Below are positions 48,405 through 59,716 of a stretch of DNA of 64,000 nucleotides, piece after piece (position 1 is the stretch's first letter; every line of letters starts with the position of its first letter). The stretch covers positions 149,034,501 to 149,098,500 of the forward strand of contig NC_092338.1 in NCBI RefSeq assembly GCF_046630445.1, given 5' to 3'. This DNA comes from Rutidosis leptorrhynchoides (lineage: Eukaryota > Streptophyta > Magnoliopsida > Asterales > Asteraceae). The notes beneath the pieces are model-generated. The model had not been told where the DNA came from, ran no database searches, and was given only the letters and a program-made list of their open reading frames with translations. The translations under genes were made by a program, and so were the position numbers.

Positions 48405-48959
48405 GTCAGCTACAACATTGGCCTTGCCAGGATGATAACGAAGTTCACAATTGTAGTCATTGAGCGTCTCGATCCATCGATGCTGTCTCATATTCAGTTG
48501 CTTCTGATCGAAGATGTGCTGGAGACTCTTGTGATCGGTGAAGATAGTACTCTTAGTTCCATAAAGATAGTGTCTCCACAATTTGAGCGCAAAGACAACG
48601 GCTCCAAGTTCGAGATCATGAGTAGTGTAGTTCCATTCGTGAATCTTCAGTTGATGAGAAGCATAGGCAATAACCTTTGATCTTTGCATCAGTACACAAC
48701 CAAAACCACTTTTCGATGCATCACAATAAACAACAAAATCGTCACTGCCCTCAGGAAGAGATAAGATAGGTGCGGTGGTTAGCTTCTTCTTCAAAGTTTG
48801 AAATGCTGATTCGTGTGCGGGTTCCCAAATGAACTTCTTCCCTTTGTGAGTCAGTGCGGTCAAAGGACGCGCAATCAGAGAGAAACCTTCAATAAACCTT
48901 CGGTAGTAACCGGCGAGACCTAGAAATTGGCGAATATGAGTCGGAGTAGTGGGGGTCTC
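48405..48959 (-). pseudogene. pol: Chromovirus D RT end and RNase H
   Basis: The frame is open from the edge of LTR G to the edge of LTR E. It encodes the RT thumb ([11 protein letters not shown]) and RNase H (Val-Val-Tyr-Cys-Asp-Ala-Ser..Thr-Asp-His-Lys-Ser-Leu), ending Lys-Ala-Asn-Val-Val-Ala-Asp. It is contiguous with 44811-46333 once LTR E is set aside. The RT catalytic part lies beyond element G, outside the window. Confidence 0.9.
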
Positions 48960-50672
48960 TGTGACGATCGCTCCAAATCCATATGGACGAACACGTCATT
49001 CATCGATTTCATTGCAAGGTATTTGACCTCTATATGATACGTTTTGTAATCATTGCATTCTTTTGAAAAGGCACACCATAAATGAATATTTAAATAAAAA
49101 GTTTTCGACATCTGATGATTTCTACATATAGACAATCACCATAAATAATAGTTTACAACAGTACTTCCGTTGACAATGCAGTCAAAATAAGATACATGGT
49201 GATGATTTGGTGAATGCAACGTTTCCTTGAAAAATTTGTCATGTAAGACTCCATGCACATAGCTTGTCTAACATCTAAGCAAACAGCGGAAGACTTCTAG
49301 GAAACCTGAGAATAAACATGCTAACAAGTGTCAACACAAAGGTTGGTGAGTTCATAGTTTTAATGTTTCGTATAATCTGTATATAAAGGTGGATCACAAG
49401 ATTTCAGTTGTTTCATCCAGAAACGTTTATCAAAATATTCTACGAAATTGAGCACCCTGGTAACTAAACTTAACGTATATATAATTTGTACCCTTTGTAT
49501 AATCATCTTAATAATATACGCAAACCAACGTGTACGCTTCTCAAATAGCATACGTCCGTTAAAAGGCTAGTGCTCTAGCTCAGATGGGGATATCAAGCCC
49601 TATGGATCCATATACTACTACTCGCGCCCACCAGTTCTTATAACTGGCAGTTACTAGTTACCAAAGCTAAGGGATTTTCGGTTCAAACTCAGTGTAGAAT
49701 TTAGTATGTACTTGTATCCATTGCGTTTAAAATAAAGTGCATGTATTCTCAGCCCAAAAATATAGATTGCAAAAGCAATTAAAAAGGGAGCAAATGAAAC
49801 TCACCTTAGCAGCATATAAAGTCGTTCACCAAAATGTGACCGAAACACGGATTACCAAATAACCGTAGATCTCAACCTAGAGAACATATGTTGGTCAATA
49901 AATGTCTATCAAGTTAGGTCAGGTCATAGTGTATCACAATCCAAATGCTCGAGATCGACATACAAAAGTTATCCAAAGTTGTTTCAAAAAGTCAATTTTG
50001 ACAACAGTTCAACAAAACGAGATGTATCTTATATAAGGATTCATTTACTCGGTTGGTAATACTCAAAAATTCAATTTATCAATCTTACAATCAAGTTGTT
50101 TAAATATTAATTGCAGATTCAAAAGCAATTCCAATTAACGTCAATTATAATTCAGTTGATCATATCTTTTAATCCGTTCATCGAAACTATTCGATATCTA
50201 AATGAAAAGTTATTGATTTTTCACCAGCTTTCCAAAAACATGTATATCATATACCTTTTACCAGTAATATATGTATTTAATTCGTGATCTATTATAAACT
50301 GTTTAACAACGAAATTTAGCATACACATATGTATAAATATATATACTCGAGCACTAAACATGGATACACAATTAATATATAAAAGATAAAATATGAGTGC
50401 TTACGTATCAATATTGAGATTCAATATTGTAGAATAGTGCGTAGAAGGGAGATGATAAACACTAGGTTTGATTCACAAATATACCCCCGAACATTACCCA
50501 TAACCTCCTTGGCAATAACCCATAATTTCCTTAGCTCTATCCCGCTCGAAAACATATTTTGAAAGTAACACGCTCATAACCTCGTCGTAATATTTTATGT
50601 ATACATATTAATAATACCCTTACTAATACTAATACTAAATATTATTATTAATATTAATATTAATATTAATAT

Positions 50673-50677
<5 letters not shown>

Positions 50678-50734
<57 letters not shown>
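50678..50734. repeat. (TA)n microsatellite in LTR G
   Basis: About 28 TA units. As in LTR E, it lies downstream of the TATA box in transcription direction. Confidence 0.95.
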
Positions 50735-50738
<4 letters not shown>

Positions 50739-50791
50739 GTGCATGATGAGATGAAATGAAAATGAATTACACGAATCAGGCTTCGGGCGAA

Positions 50792-50868
50792 TTTATAGAG
50801 TTTTGGCCACCAGACTCACCATACGATCGCATGGGTCTTGGGCACTATGGCCATGCGATCGCATGGCC
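50792..50868 (-). promoter_or_regulatory. Palindrome pair plus TATA box of LTR G
   Basis: In transcription direction: a perfect 20-bp palindrome (50868-50849, arms GGCCATGCGA/TCGCATGGCC), 14 bp spacer, a second palindrome with one changed base (50834-50819), then TATAAA (50797-50792) 21 bp further. The palindromes are the same sequence type as in Athila-type LTR E, although G is chromovirus-like. Confidence 0.7.
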
Positions 50869-51471
50869 TCCCTCACCAGCTCACACTCCGTTGTTTTCTT
50901 GTGTGTCGACATGTTTTAATAATACGTAAATTGAAATTTAAAATTTTAAAAAGTCGTATTTATTAAATACTTCAGGGGTATTCTATGTAACTTATAATTA
51001 ATAATTTCTATCATGTCGTTTTCATGTGAATAGTAAATGAATTAATTTAAATTCAACTATTTAAGCTACACGTTGTACGTCGTCCTTTACAAATTGTACA
51101 TTATTAATTTAACTTCGTTTCTTAAAAAAAAATACAAAAATTATATCATAAAAATAAAATGACTTAATACGTAAAATTTTTAATTTGAAATAGCATCGTT
51201 TAATAGTAAATTTTTAATCATTTCGTATATAAATATTATTCACATGATTCCGTATATATCGAAAACTCTTATATTTATTAAAATATGTATATAATACATG
51301 TTATGACGTTCGTGAATCGTTAGACAAACAGGGTGGCCAACCGTTATATAAAAAATCATTTTCAAAAGTTTTAAAACTTGTCAAAATTTCATTGCTTATC
51401 ATGTCGAAAATATTAAATCACATAGAGAATTGGTTTAAATAAGTTGAAATTTTCCGGGTCATCACAGTACC

Positions 51472-53463
51472 TGATGTTTGCAGCGGGGTATACGAAATAG
51501 CTATTAAATTTAGCAGGAAAATACTATTAAATACGATACAATTTTACACAAGATATTTATTTATTTAGAGAATGGATATACTTAAACCTTGCTACAACAC
51601 TTATAGGCAGTGTACCTAATCGTACAGTAGTGTAGTTTTTAGTAAGTCCGGTTCGTTCCACAGGGAATCTTTTTAAACAAAGCTTAACGCTATATTTGTT
51701 TACTTTTATAAAAATACAAATATATATATAAGTAATATTATTATTATAAAAGGGGGGTTTTTACCGTTTAATGACCGGTTTGTCGATTTTAAAACTTTAG
51801 TCACAGTTAAAATCAAATGTAAAATAATAAATATAAATACAAGACTTAAATTAAAGCGTAAAGTAAATAACAATAATGAAATTGCGAATAATAAAAGTGC
51901 GATAAAATAAACTTGCGATAATTAAAAAGTACGATAATTAAAAGTGCAATTAAATACAATAACAATAAAAAATGCGATAATTAGAAGTGCAATTAAATAT
52001 AAAATAAAGGAAATAAAATATGAAATAAAATAATTATGCTTATTTAAACTTCCGTAATCATGATGTTTGACGTGTTGATTTTAGTTTTATGCCCATGGGT
52101 TAATTGTCTTTTGTCCTGGATTATTTAATATGTCCATACGGATTTGTCCATAATAGTCCATCAGTCATAAATATAAAGAGCGAAAGCCTTCGTCAAATTA
52201 TTCTTATTCCCGAAGTCAAATATTCTAACTAATTGGGGATTCGAATTGTAACAAGGTTTTAATACTTTGTTTAATGAATACACCAGGTTATCGACTGCGT
52301 GTAAACCAAGGTTTTACTACTTTGTTAACAATTACACCAATTACCCTTGAATGTAATTCACCCCTGTTTCAACAAGTCTATTAACTATTAATCCAGTTCC
52401 GTGTCCGGTAAAATGAATAATTATTGGTATTTATAGATATCCCGCCCACCGTACCCAGTCAAGCGTATGTGGTTATATATAAATACGTCGAATTATAAGT
52501 TTGTATATTAAATTAACAAGGTATTGTTTAGTTAATATAAAACCCATTAATAGCCCATAGTCTAATTTCCACAAGTGTCGTTCTTTTGTCCAAACCCCAA
52601 TTATGGTACAAAGCCCAATTACCCAATTTTAGTAATTAGCCCAACATCATGATTACTTCGTATTAAATAAGCATAATAATAACTTAGCTACGAGACATTA
52701 ATGTAAAAAGGTTGAACATAACTTACAATGATTAAAAATAGCGTAGCGTTACACGGACAGAATTTCGACTTACACCCTTACAATATTCGCTAACATACCC
52801 TTATTATTAGGATTTAAAATTAAAATTAAAATTAAAATATAATTTATATATATATTTTTACGTATATATTGAAAGAGAGATAGATTAAGAGTGTGAAAAA
52901 TGATCAGAATTCGGTTGGCTTTATAGGGACTTTCAGAATTTGGGCCTCCGCGACTCGCGGCCCTTTTGGCCTTCAAACTCCGCGAGTCGCGGAGTTTGTA
53001 AATACAGCTCACACAAGTTTGGCTCTTTGTTTACCGACGGTTTTATAAATAAATATAATATATTAAATAATTATAAGAATTATTTAAATATTATATTATA
53101 TTTATGTGCATAGTTGACTTGTAATTTTTAGTCCGTTGCGTCGAGCATTGAGAGTTGACTCTGGTCCCGGTTCCGGATTTTCGAACGTCCTTGCGTACAA
53201 TTTAATATCTTGTACTTTGAGTTTTGAATCTTGTATTCTTGTAATTTCAAGACGTTTCTTATCAATAATTGGAACCTCTTTGATTGTATTTTGTACTTTT
53301 GAGCTTTTTGGTCGTTTGCGTCTTCAATTCGTCGAATCTGTCTTTTGTCTTCACCTTTTATTATTTAAACGAATATCACTTGTAAATAGAACAATTGCAA
53401 CTAAAAGCTTGTCTTTCTTGAGGAATAATGCTATGAAATATATGTTCGTTTTTAGCATTATCA
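51472..53463 (-). repeat. 3' LTR of element F (1,992 bp)
   Basis: On the minus strand it starts TGATAATGCTAAAAACG (53463) and ends GCAAACATCA (51472). It is related to solo LTR E along its length but with a different pair of palindromes. GCGATAATTAAAA-type repeats lie at about 51895-51990. Confidence 0.9.
52920..52997 (-). promoter_or_regulatory. Palindrome pair plus TATA box of LTR F
   Basis: In transcription direction: a perfect palindrome with 11-bp arms round one central base (52997-52975, core CCGCGA/TCGCGG), 14 bp spacer, a second with 6-bp arms (52960-52948), then TATAAA (52925-52920) 22 bp further. Confidence 0.7.
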
Positions 53464-55537
53464 AATATTCCCACACTTGAGCGTTGCTTGTCCTCAAGCA
53501 ATATCGTCTTGAAATACTAGAATCACTTCTTTATTCTTCACACTTTGTACATCAGTGATTTCTATACGGTGGTATAAACAATGGTAGTAACGATATGGTT
53601 TACAGTCCCACATGACTATAAAAATTTAGATCCATTAAGGAAATTGGATCTTTATGAAAACATTTGATCTTTTGAAAATTAAATCTAGTTTTTACCCTAG
53701 ATAAGTTTTCCGGAATAACCCTTTACCGGTGTTTGCAAAATATTTTTGTGGGTTTGGTGGGTTTCAGATTTGAAAATTTTAGCTCAAAACTTATGGTTTT
53801 GTGTCACCCACTTGCTAACCTTGTATTTGGAAAGCAACACGTCCAGTTTACTTGTCCCGTATATTACCTTTCGGTAAACTACCGTCCGGTTGTAAAGGAA
53901 AGCGTTGAACAAGCAACTGTTAAGGCAATGTCTAATGACATGCATTTGATTATGGTCTATAACGTGTCGGACGCAATTACTATCCTTGGTAGGAGCAATA
54001 GTAAAGCTCACCCTTATGATTTTTCGGTCTGGCACAAGGTCATGTCTTTGACCACTATGCAACCACCGTTCTTACGGTTGACACCCGATTTGGTTCAGGT
54101 GACCTAATGAATTCCAGGTGAATTCCTAGGATTTTACGTTCAATGGTAATGAACACATTGAAAATAGGGTTTTCAGAAAACAAATCGGTTTTATTTTTGA
54201 TCAAAATATTTTCTCGTTCAAGCTCGAGTTTAGATATCATTGAATTCCATGAGTTTGTAATTCTCAATCTTTAAGGTCAATCTCAAGGATTGAGTAATAT
54301 CAGGCTTAAAAGCTGATTTTTGATCTTTTAAGGAGATTATCCTTTCTGGGGATCTGATTTATTAGTCTTATCCAGCTAATTTGCATGGTGCCCCCCCATT
54401 TTACGAGATAAATCCTTCTCATGGTTAGGATAAATCTGACCACTTGGTGACCCTGTTTAATGCTGAGGTTCGTGGATTTCCTGCTAATTTTAGTGATGAC
54501 TTTTCTAGATTTTTTGTCAACCTACAGCTGGTCTGGACGACAACTTCATGACCTAAATCAAGAAGCGCGTGTCTTTTTCGGAAGACTTTACTTCCTTTTA
54601 ATGATGGAATTGATTCATCGTGTAGATCCATCTCTTCTTTTCTTTCATCGGGTAAAATAGTTTAGTTTAGTCCAAAGCAAAAGTATTTTCAGTTATTTGT
54701 TACAGATATATGTGACATATGTTTAAGATAACTTGGTAAATTTTCTCACACTTGACTTTTATTTTCCTTTTTATTGTCCTCTATTCCATTTTAAATGAAT
54801 TTTAACATTTTAGTTTGTTTCTCAATTTATGTCCTTTCCGAGGTAACAATAATTTCGGTGTTAAAACCTAGTTTTATCGTTCATAAATATGTATAAACAT
54901 GATTTTGAGTTCATTTAATTGAAAATTTTTAAAAATTTTACTAGAATTGGGTAGTCAGTATATAAGACTAGGGCTGTTCTTTATTATCAGAGAGCACTAG
55001 ATTCTAATACAACTACTGCTTTACTAGTATTTTTAATGGTAACCAAGTGTTTAAGATAAAAATTTTAAAATCCGAAAGAATTTAACCCCTTCCCACACTT
55101 AAGATCATGCAATGCCCTCATTTGCAAGAAATCAGTAACAATTTAAATTATTGAGGGTGATTTGTGTGAAAATGATTAAATTTTACCAAAGTTTCCAAAT
55201 ATATTGGCGTTTGTTTGCTGAATGATAAATGGTGCACATCATTTGTTCATTCCGTCTTGTTGTTATTTCACATATATTTTCCATCTTGTCGTCAAAATTA
55301 ATTGCTTTTGCTGAACTTAATGCCAGTCTTTGAAAATGCGTTGTTTTACCCTGTTGTGTACATAAGATAAACTGCAAACATATATACATATTTTTGAAGT
55401 TTGGTATATTACCCCACATTCAAAAATTATTAAAATCTAAGAATAAAAGTTAGAAAATTATAAAAACTATTACAATATTAACATAAGTATTAAACGTATC
55501 AATATTACAAATTACAAAATAAATAAAACTAAGTAGA
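53464..55537 (-). other. Polypurine tract and non-coding 3' region of element F
   Basis: AGTGTGGGAATATT (53478-53464 on the minus strand) abuts the LTR start and is the likely polypurine tract. The remaining 2 kb have no assignable ORF; frames of 60-124 codons on both strands show no known motif. A TTCGGTG..CCTAGT motif at 54848-54872 resembles the repeats at 57870-58680. Confidence 0.65.
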
Positions 55538-57564
55538 CTAGGGATGATATTGATACCAATAGGGGTTCCATGCATAACCATAGGTGCTATAGAATGCTTC
55601 GGCAGGGTTATACGTAGGATACGGTGGTTGTATCTCTATAGACCAGTGAGGGAATATGGGTTTTGGCGTAGGAATATAGTTTCTACCTATATGTTGGCAA
55701 TGAGCTATGATTTGGTTTTGATGAACTTGCCAATCTTCAAATGCTCTCTGTCTAGCATTATCGTACTCCTGTGAAGCTATAAACCTTTGCATTTCTTGCA
55801 TTTCATTTCCCCCTCCTACATTACCTTGCTGTTGGTTTCTCTCAACCTGTGGATGTCTACCATGGTATTGTACTGCGGCGTTATTTCGCCTCTTCAAAAC
55901 TTTCGCACCATGGTATACATTTAAACCTATAGTATCGCGGGGTTCTGGTTCTTCGACTAATAATCCCCCCCGACTTATATCCACACCGAGATATTCAGCA
56001 ATCAAAGTAATAAAAATACCACCTCCTATTATGCTATGCGGTCTCATCCCCTTAACCATAGCTGATAAATAATAACCCACACAATAAGGTATACTTACAG
56101 CGCTTTGTGGGTCTCGAATACACATATGGTAAAACAAATCCTGTTCATTTACCTTTTCCTTGTTCTTACCTCTTTGTGTAATCGAATTAGCTAAAAACCT
56201 ATGAATCACTCTTAATTCAGCTCTATCTATATCCAAATAAGAGTAATTTCCCCCTTTGAATCGGTGATGGCTTGTCATTTGACTCCATACACCATGTGTA
56301 TCAAAATTTTCATCTATCTTTCTACCATTTAGTATCAACCCTCTACAATCGGCAGATGCTAACTCCTCAGGCGTATATATACGTAAAGCCTGAGCCATGT
56401 CTAGTAAAGACATGTGGCGCATCGAACCTCCTAACAAAAATCTAATAAAAGATCGATCGGTTAAACTAGCTACCCGATCATTTAATTCTATACTACACAA
56501 CAATTCTTCACACCATACTTTTTATACAGGTCTACGCATGGTGAATAAACGTACCCAGTCATTAAAAGTAGAATTACCATACCTCTGTACAAGTAATTCC
56601 CTAATTGGCCCGGCCAATTCTACAGCTTCTAATGGTCCCCATTCTATGACCCTAGGTACCTCAACAACCTTAGAATGAAGAGTATGCAAACCCCTTTGGT
56701 ATTTTGGATAATCTATCCAAAGTCTGTCAAATCTTAGGTTCGGGTGCAAATCTTCCAAGTGCATATCAGAAAAGGTCATGACTGGATGAGGTATATCTTG
56801 CTTGTAGTAGTTATCCACCTCCTGTTGTTCTGCATTCTCAGCAGGAGCATTGCGAGCTTGGGATGAAGATTCACCCCTTTCAGTCTGCAAAACACATCAA
56901 ACACAATTTTTTGTGCATCCAAATATGCATTAGTGTCAGCAAAATCATCAATCAAAATAATTACAATGACATGATCAATTTATATCAAACTTAAGCTCAT
57001 TTTCACATTTTTATCAAATCTACACTTTTTCAACTAAGCATATACGAAAATGTTCGGCAAGTTCATAAGCATTCAACTCAAATAACATGTCAAAATAATT
57101 ATTACTAGCAATTAAACAAGTTTCAAATGGCATTATCTCTCAAAAATCAAGTTCATGAATTTTAGACTTGAAAAAGTCCACTTTAATTCTCAAAATCATG
57201 TTTAGGCTCAAAGTTTGGATCATTTAACTACCTAAACATGTTACACTACTTAATTTAGCAACAATTCATGACAAAAATCGGCCATAACCTGTTTATATCA
57301 AAAAGCCCCAAATTTGCTCAAGAACACAAACCCTAGATTACTCAAAATTTGAAGTTTAAGGCTTCTAATCATGTTAAACAGCATCAATCTAGGTTATACA
57401 AGCATAATACATAAACAATTTAAGCATAATTACACTTAAAAAACATCAAAATCAAATTGGGGAAAAAATTGCTCAAGAACACTAATTTTCGGATTAAATG
57501 GTGTTTAGGTGTAGAAATTTACCATTTTTCTTGAGTAATTCCTTGATAGCATCCTTCTCAACAT
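55538..57564 (-). CDS. ATHILA-type ORF in envelope-like position, spliced, with one stop
   Basis: Exon 2 (56884-55538) encodes the ATHILA ORF family pattern: Phe-Leu-Leu-Gly-Gly-Ser, Leu-Ala-Asn-Ser-Ile, Asp-Leu-Phe-Tyr-His, Gly-Tyr-Tyr-Leu-Ser, Gly-Gly-Gly-Ile-Phe-Ile-Thr. A Gln/Tyr/Pro-rich tail follows. It has no ATG of its own at its start but is preceded by TTTTGCAG. A small exon at 57564-57523 supplies ATG and 14 codons, ends in a GT donor and joins in frame (intron 57522-56885, 638 nt). A TAA at 56524-56522 breaks the frame in this copy. Position after integrase is that of envelope-like ORFs in Athila elements. I see no clear signal peptide or membrane helix, so I do not call it an envelope; its role is unknown. 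Confidence 0.7.
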
Positions 57565-57693
57565 GATTTTAGTAAAAGATTTGATGATTAACGGTCAAAA
57601 ATTGTGAATTTGGGGTGTATTTTTCGGGGTTTTTCGGCTGTGTTTTTCGCAGTATTTTTCTTTGTTTTGGGTTGGGACTGAGCTGTTCCAGCT

Positions 57694-57766
57694 CTTATAT
57701 TTTTTTTCTGTGATTCGATACTCCCGCGAGTCGCGGGGTTTAAAGCTTCAAACTCCGCGAGTCGCG

Positions 57767-57772
<6 letters not shown>
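57694..57772 (-). promoter_or_regulatory. Internal palindrome pair plus TATA box upstream of the ATHILA-type ORF
   Basis: In transcription direction: a perfect palindrome with 11-bp arms (57772-57750), the same sequence as in LTR F; 12 bp spacer; a second with 7-bp arms (57737-57723, CCCGCGA/TCGCGGG); then TATAAG (57699-57694) 23 bp further. The first exon's ATG is at 57564, about 100 nt after the expected start site. A poly(A) run (poly(T) on plus, 57769-57807) lies directly upstream. Confidence 0.65.

Positions 57773-57807
<35 letters not shown>
57769..57807. repeat. Poly(T)/poly(A) run
   Basis: About 38 T on the plus strand. The Lys-rich frame across it is an artefact. Confidence 0.9.
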
Positions 57808-57812
<5 letters not shown>

Positions 57813-57869
57813 CTTATACTAATTAAAACAATTAAGTAATTAATTTTAAAATTTTGTTTCCCTTGTTAT

Positions 57870-58680
57870 TTAGGACGAGGTCGTTTCGGATCGATGTCCT
57901 AGTCCGTCCTTCGACAAAATTTTAAAATTTGTCTTTTTGTAGCGATTGTTTTAAAAGCTAAGGTTTTTGGGTTTTTTTAATGTTTTTGGCATACTTTAAT
58001 TCAATAAGATTAAAAATAATGATAATAAAAGTTCTCGTCCCTCCCGCGGGTAAAGCAATTTCGGTTCAAAGACCTAGTCTTCAACTTACGACGAATTTTA
58101 AAAATCATATTTTTAACTTAATGAGATAAAGTAAATTTTTGTTTTTAAATTCACACAATTTAAATATAAAATTCAAAATTAATATTAAAAATTCACCTCA
58201 AACTTAAAAATTTGAAATGCATAAAATTAAAAATTCATATTTTAAAAATTAAAAATTCACACCAAACTTAATTTAAAAAATTCATATTATAAATTCACAC
58301 CAAACTTATATTAATTTTTCAAATATTTACAATTTTAAATATATTGTTTTTACAAAGTTTACAATATTAATTTAAAATTTATATATTAATTTTAAAAACA
58401 TGGTAAAAATAAAATTAAAAATCTTTTTGGCTTTTTATCCCACTTTTATCAATCAAATATTATCAAAAACATGCGCCCCTCTTTTCGGTAAAGTAATTTC
58501 GGTTCCAAGACCTAATTTAACTCATGACGAATTTTTGAAATATTTTGGGTTGATTGATTAAAGATATTTATACCTTAAGAACAAACGTTAAATTTCGCAG
58601 TGATGTAATAAATTTTTTGAATGATATCAATAATTTCGGTCGCCAAACCTAATTTTATTCAATACCAATTTAATACTTTA
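57870..58680. repeat. Dispersed TTCGGT..CCTA motif repeats in non-coding part of F
   Basis: Related segments at about 57871-57920, 58031-58100, 58472-58535 and 58630-58665 share AATTTCGGT, a few bases, GACCTA or AACCTA, and (in three) ACGAATTTT or CGACAAAATTTT. The two best (58031 and 58472) also share GTAAAG just before. A fifth lies at 54840-54885. The surrounding sequence is A/T-rich and without a gene. Confidence 0.6.
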
Positions 58681-58768
58681 TAGTGAACAAATTAGCGTTT
58701 ATTATCAAAAGGTTAAAAATAAAAATAAAAAATAAAAACTGTACAAACATATATGTGAAATAGATTTC

Positions 58769-59185
58769 TTAGTTATATGATCTATCCCATTCATCAGATA
58801 GTCGGTTTAATTGGTTTTCCATAGCTACATAGGCGTAACCTCGAGCATTCAGTGTCTTTTCTTCTAAACATATGAACGGTCCATCTCTGCATAAAGTAAC
58901 AAATTCGGTGTTTGAATAGGTTTGATTATTTGAACATTTACCTCCATGTGACCATTTTCCGCATTTGTGACATCTTTCTAGGTGTCGTGCTCTTCTTTTT
59001 GCTGCGGATTTTGATTTTCCTTTACCAAATTGTAACTTATTATCTTCGCATCTGGATTCTTTTCTAACTCCGTCCATTCTTTCTCTGATTACTGATACTA
59101 TTTCACTCGGTAGTGTGTCATTATTACGTTTAGTGATCAAAGCGTGTAGCATTAGACCATGGTTTAGTTCACAGGCAGTCTTCAT
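58769..59185 (-). CDS. Small basic ORF with one zinc-knuckle-like motif (138 aa)
   Basis: The family is not recognised. The middle is basic (Lys-Ser-Ala-Ala-Lys-Arg-Arg-Ala-Arg) and runs into Cys-His-Lys-Cys, four residues, His, three residues, Cys. This is a knuckle one residue shorter than the retroviral CCHC form. It starts ATG right after a pyrimidine tract ending TTTTAG (about 59190), a plausible splice acceptor. It lies between the polyprotein and the ATHILA-type ORF, on the same strand. Confidence 0.45.
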   Translation of the reverse strand: MKTACELNHGLMLHALITKRNNDTLPSEIVSVIRERMDGVRKESRCEDNKLQFGKGKSKSAAKRRARHLERCHKCGKWSHGGKCSNNQTYSNTEFVTLCRDGPFICLEEKTLNARGYAYVAMENQLNRLSDEWDRSYN

Positions 59186-59340
59186 TTCCTAAAAAAAATA
59201 AAAATTCAGAATGGGGGGAGAAGACTAGTTCTTTAGGGTCTGCTAGGGAAAGACCATTCGGGTTCCATTTTCGAGAACTACACGAAAACAGACAATCTAA
59301 CTCTAACAGAAATACATAAACCCCTTGATTCTCCCCATAC

Positions 59341-59595
59341 TTAGTTAGCTGTGGTATCGAAATTGTGATTAACATTATTTTCAATTGAATCATCAACAAC
59401 TTGTATATCTTTGACTTTTACTTCAATCCATTTGTCGATTTCCTCTGTAACTTTCACAAATTCAACTAACATTGCCTTTTCTTTTGACGATAAATTGGAT
59501 ATTAATCGGTTATATAACTTAAAGTTTCCTTTAATCTTAGCATCGTGAATCCGTTTATAAAGTTTCTTTCTTTGAACTGTTAAAAATGGGTTCAT
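59341..59595 (-). CDS. Small charged ORF (84 aa) after the polyprotein
   Basis: Lys/Glu/Asn-rich protein of unknown family in element F, 120 bases after the polyprotein stop and in another frame. It may be a decayed piece of a longer coding region; low support. Confidence 0.3.
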   Translation of the reverse strand: MNPFLTVQRKKLYKRIHDAKIKGNFKLYNRLISNLSSKEKAMLVEFVKVTEEIDKWIEVKVKDIQVVDDSIENNVNHNFDTTAN

Positions 59596-59716
59596 CTAAT
59601 TTCGTATCATCAACGGCATTCTTTGTGATTGGATCATCATTAAGTGTTTCTTCATCTTCCCCACACTTATGCGTTTTTATTGGTCTAACAGTTTTGGTTT
59701 GTGGAGATCTAAACTT

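Larger units (their letters stand above)
48960..51466 (-). repeat. 3' LTR of element G, Tekay-like (2,507 bp)
   Basis: On the minus strand it starts TGTGATGACCCGG at 51466 and ends GATCGTCACA at 48960. Directly right of it is GTACC, the first bases of the reversed polypurine tract, so G is a minus-strand element whose interior was split by F. Left target site GTCTC (48955-48959) lies in the D polyprotein. The LTR resembles A and B near its left part (CATTGCAAGGTATTTGACCT). Confidence 0.82.

Noticed and set aside
53733..54107. 124-codon plus-strand frame in element F
   Set aside because: Antisense to the element, no recognisable domain, overlapped by a similarly featureless minus frame.
57588..57812. 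Lys-rich frame on the minus strand
   Set aside because: Translation of a poly(A) run plus flanking non-coding sequence with the palindrome module.
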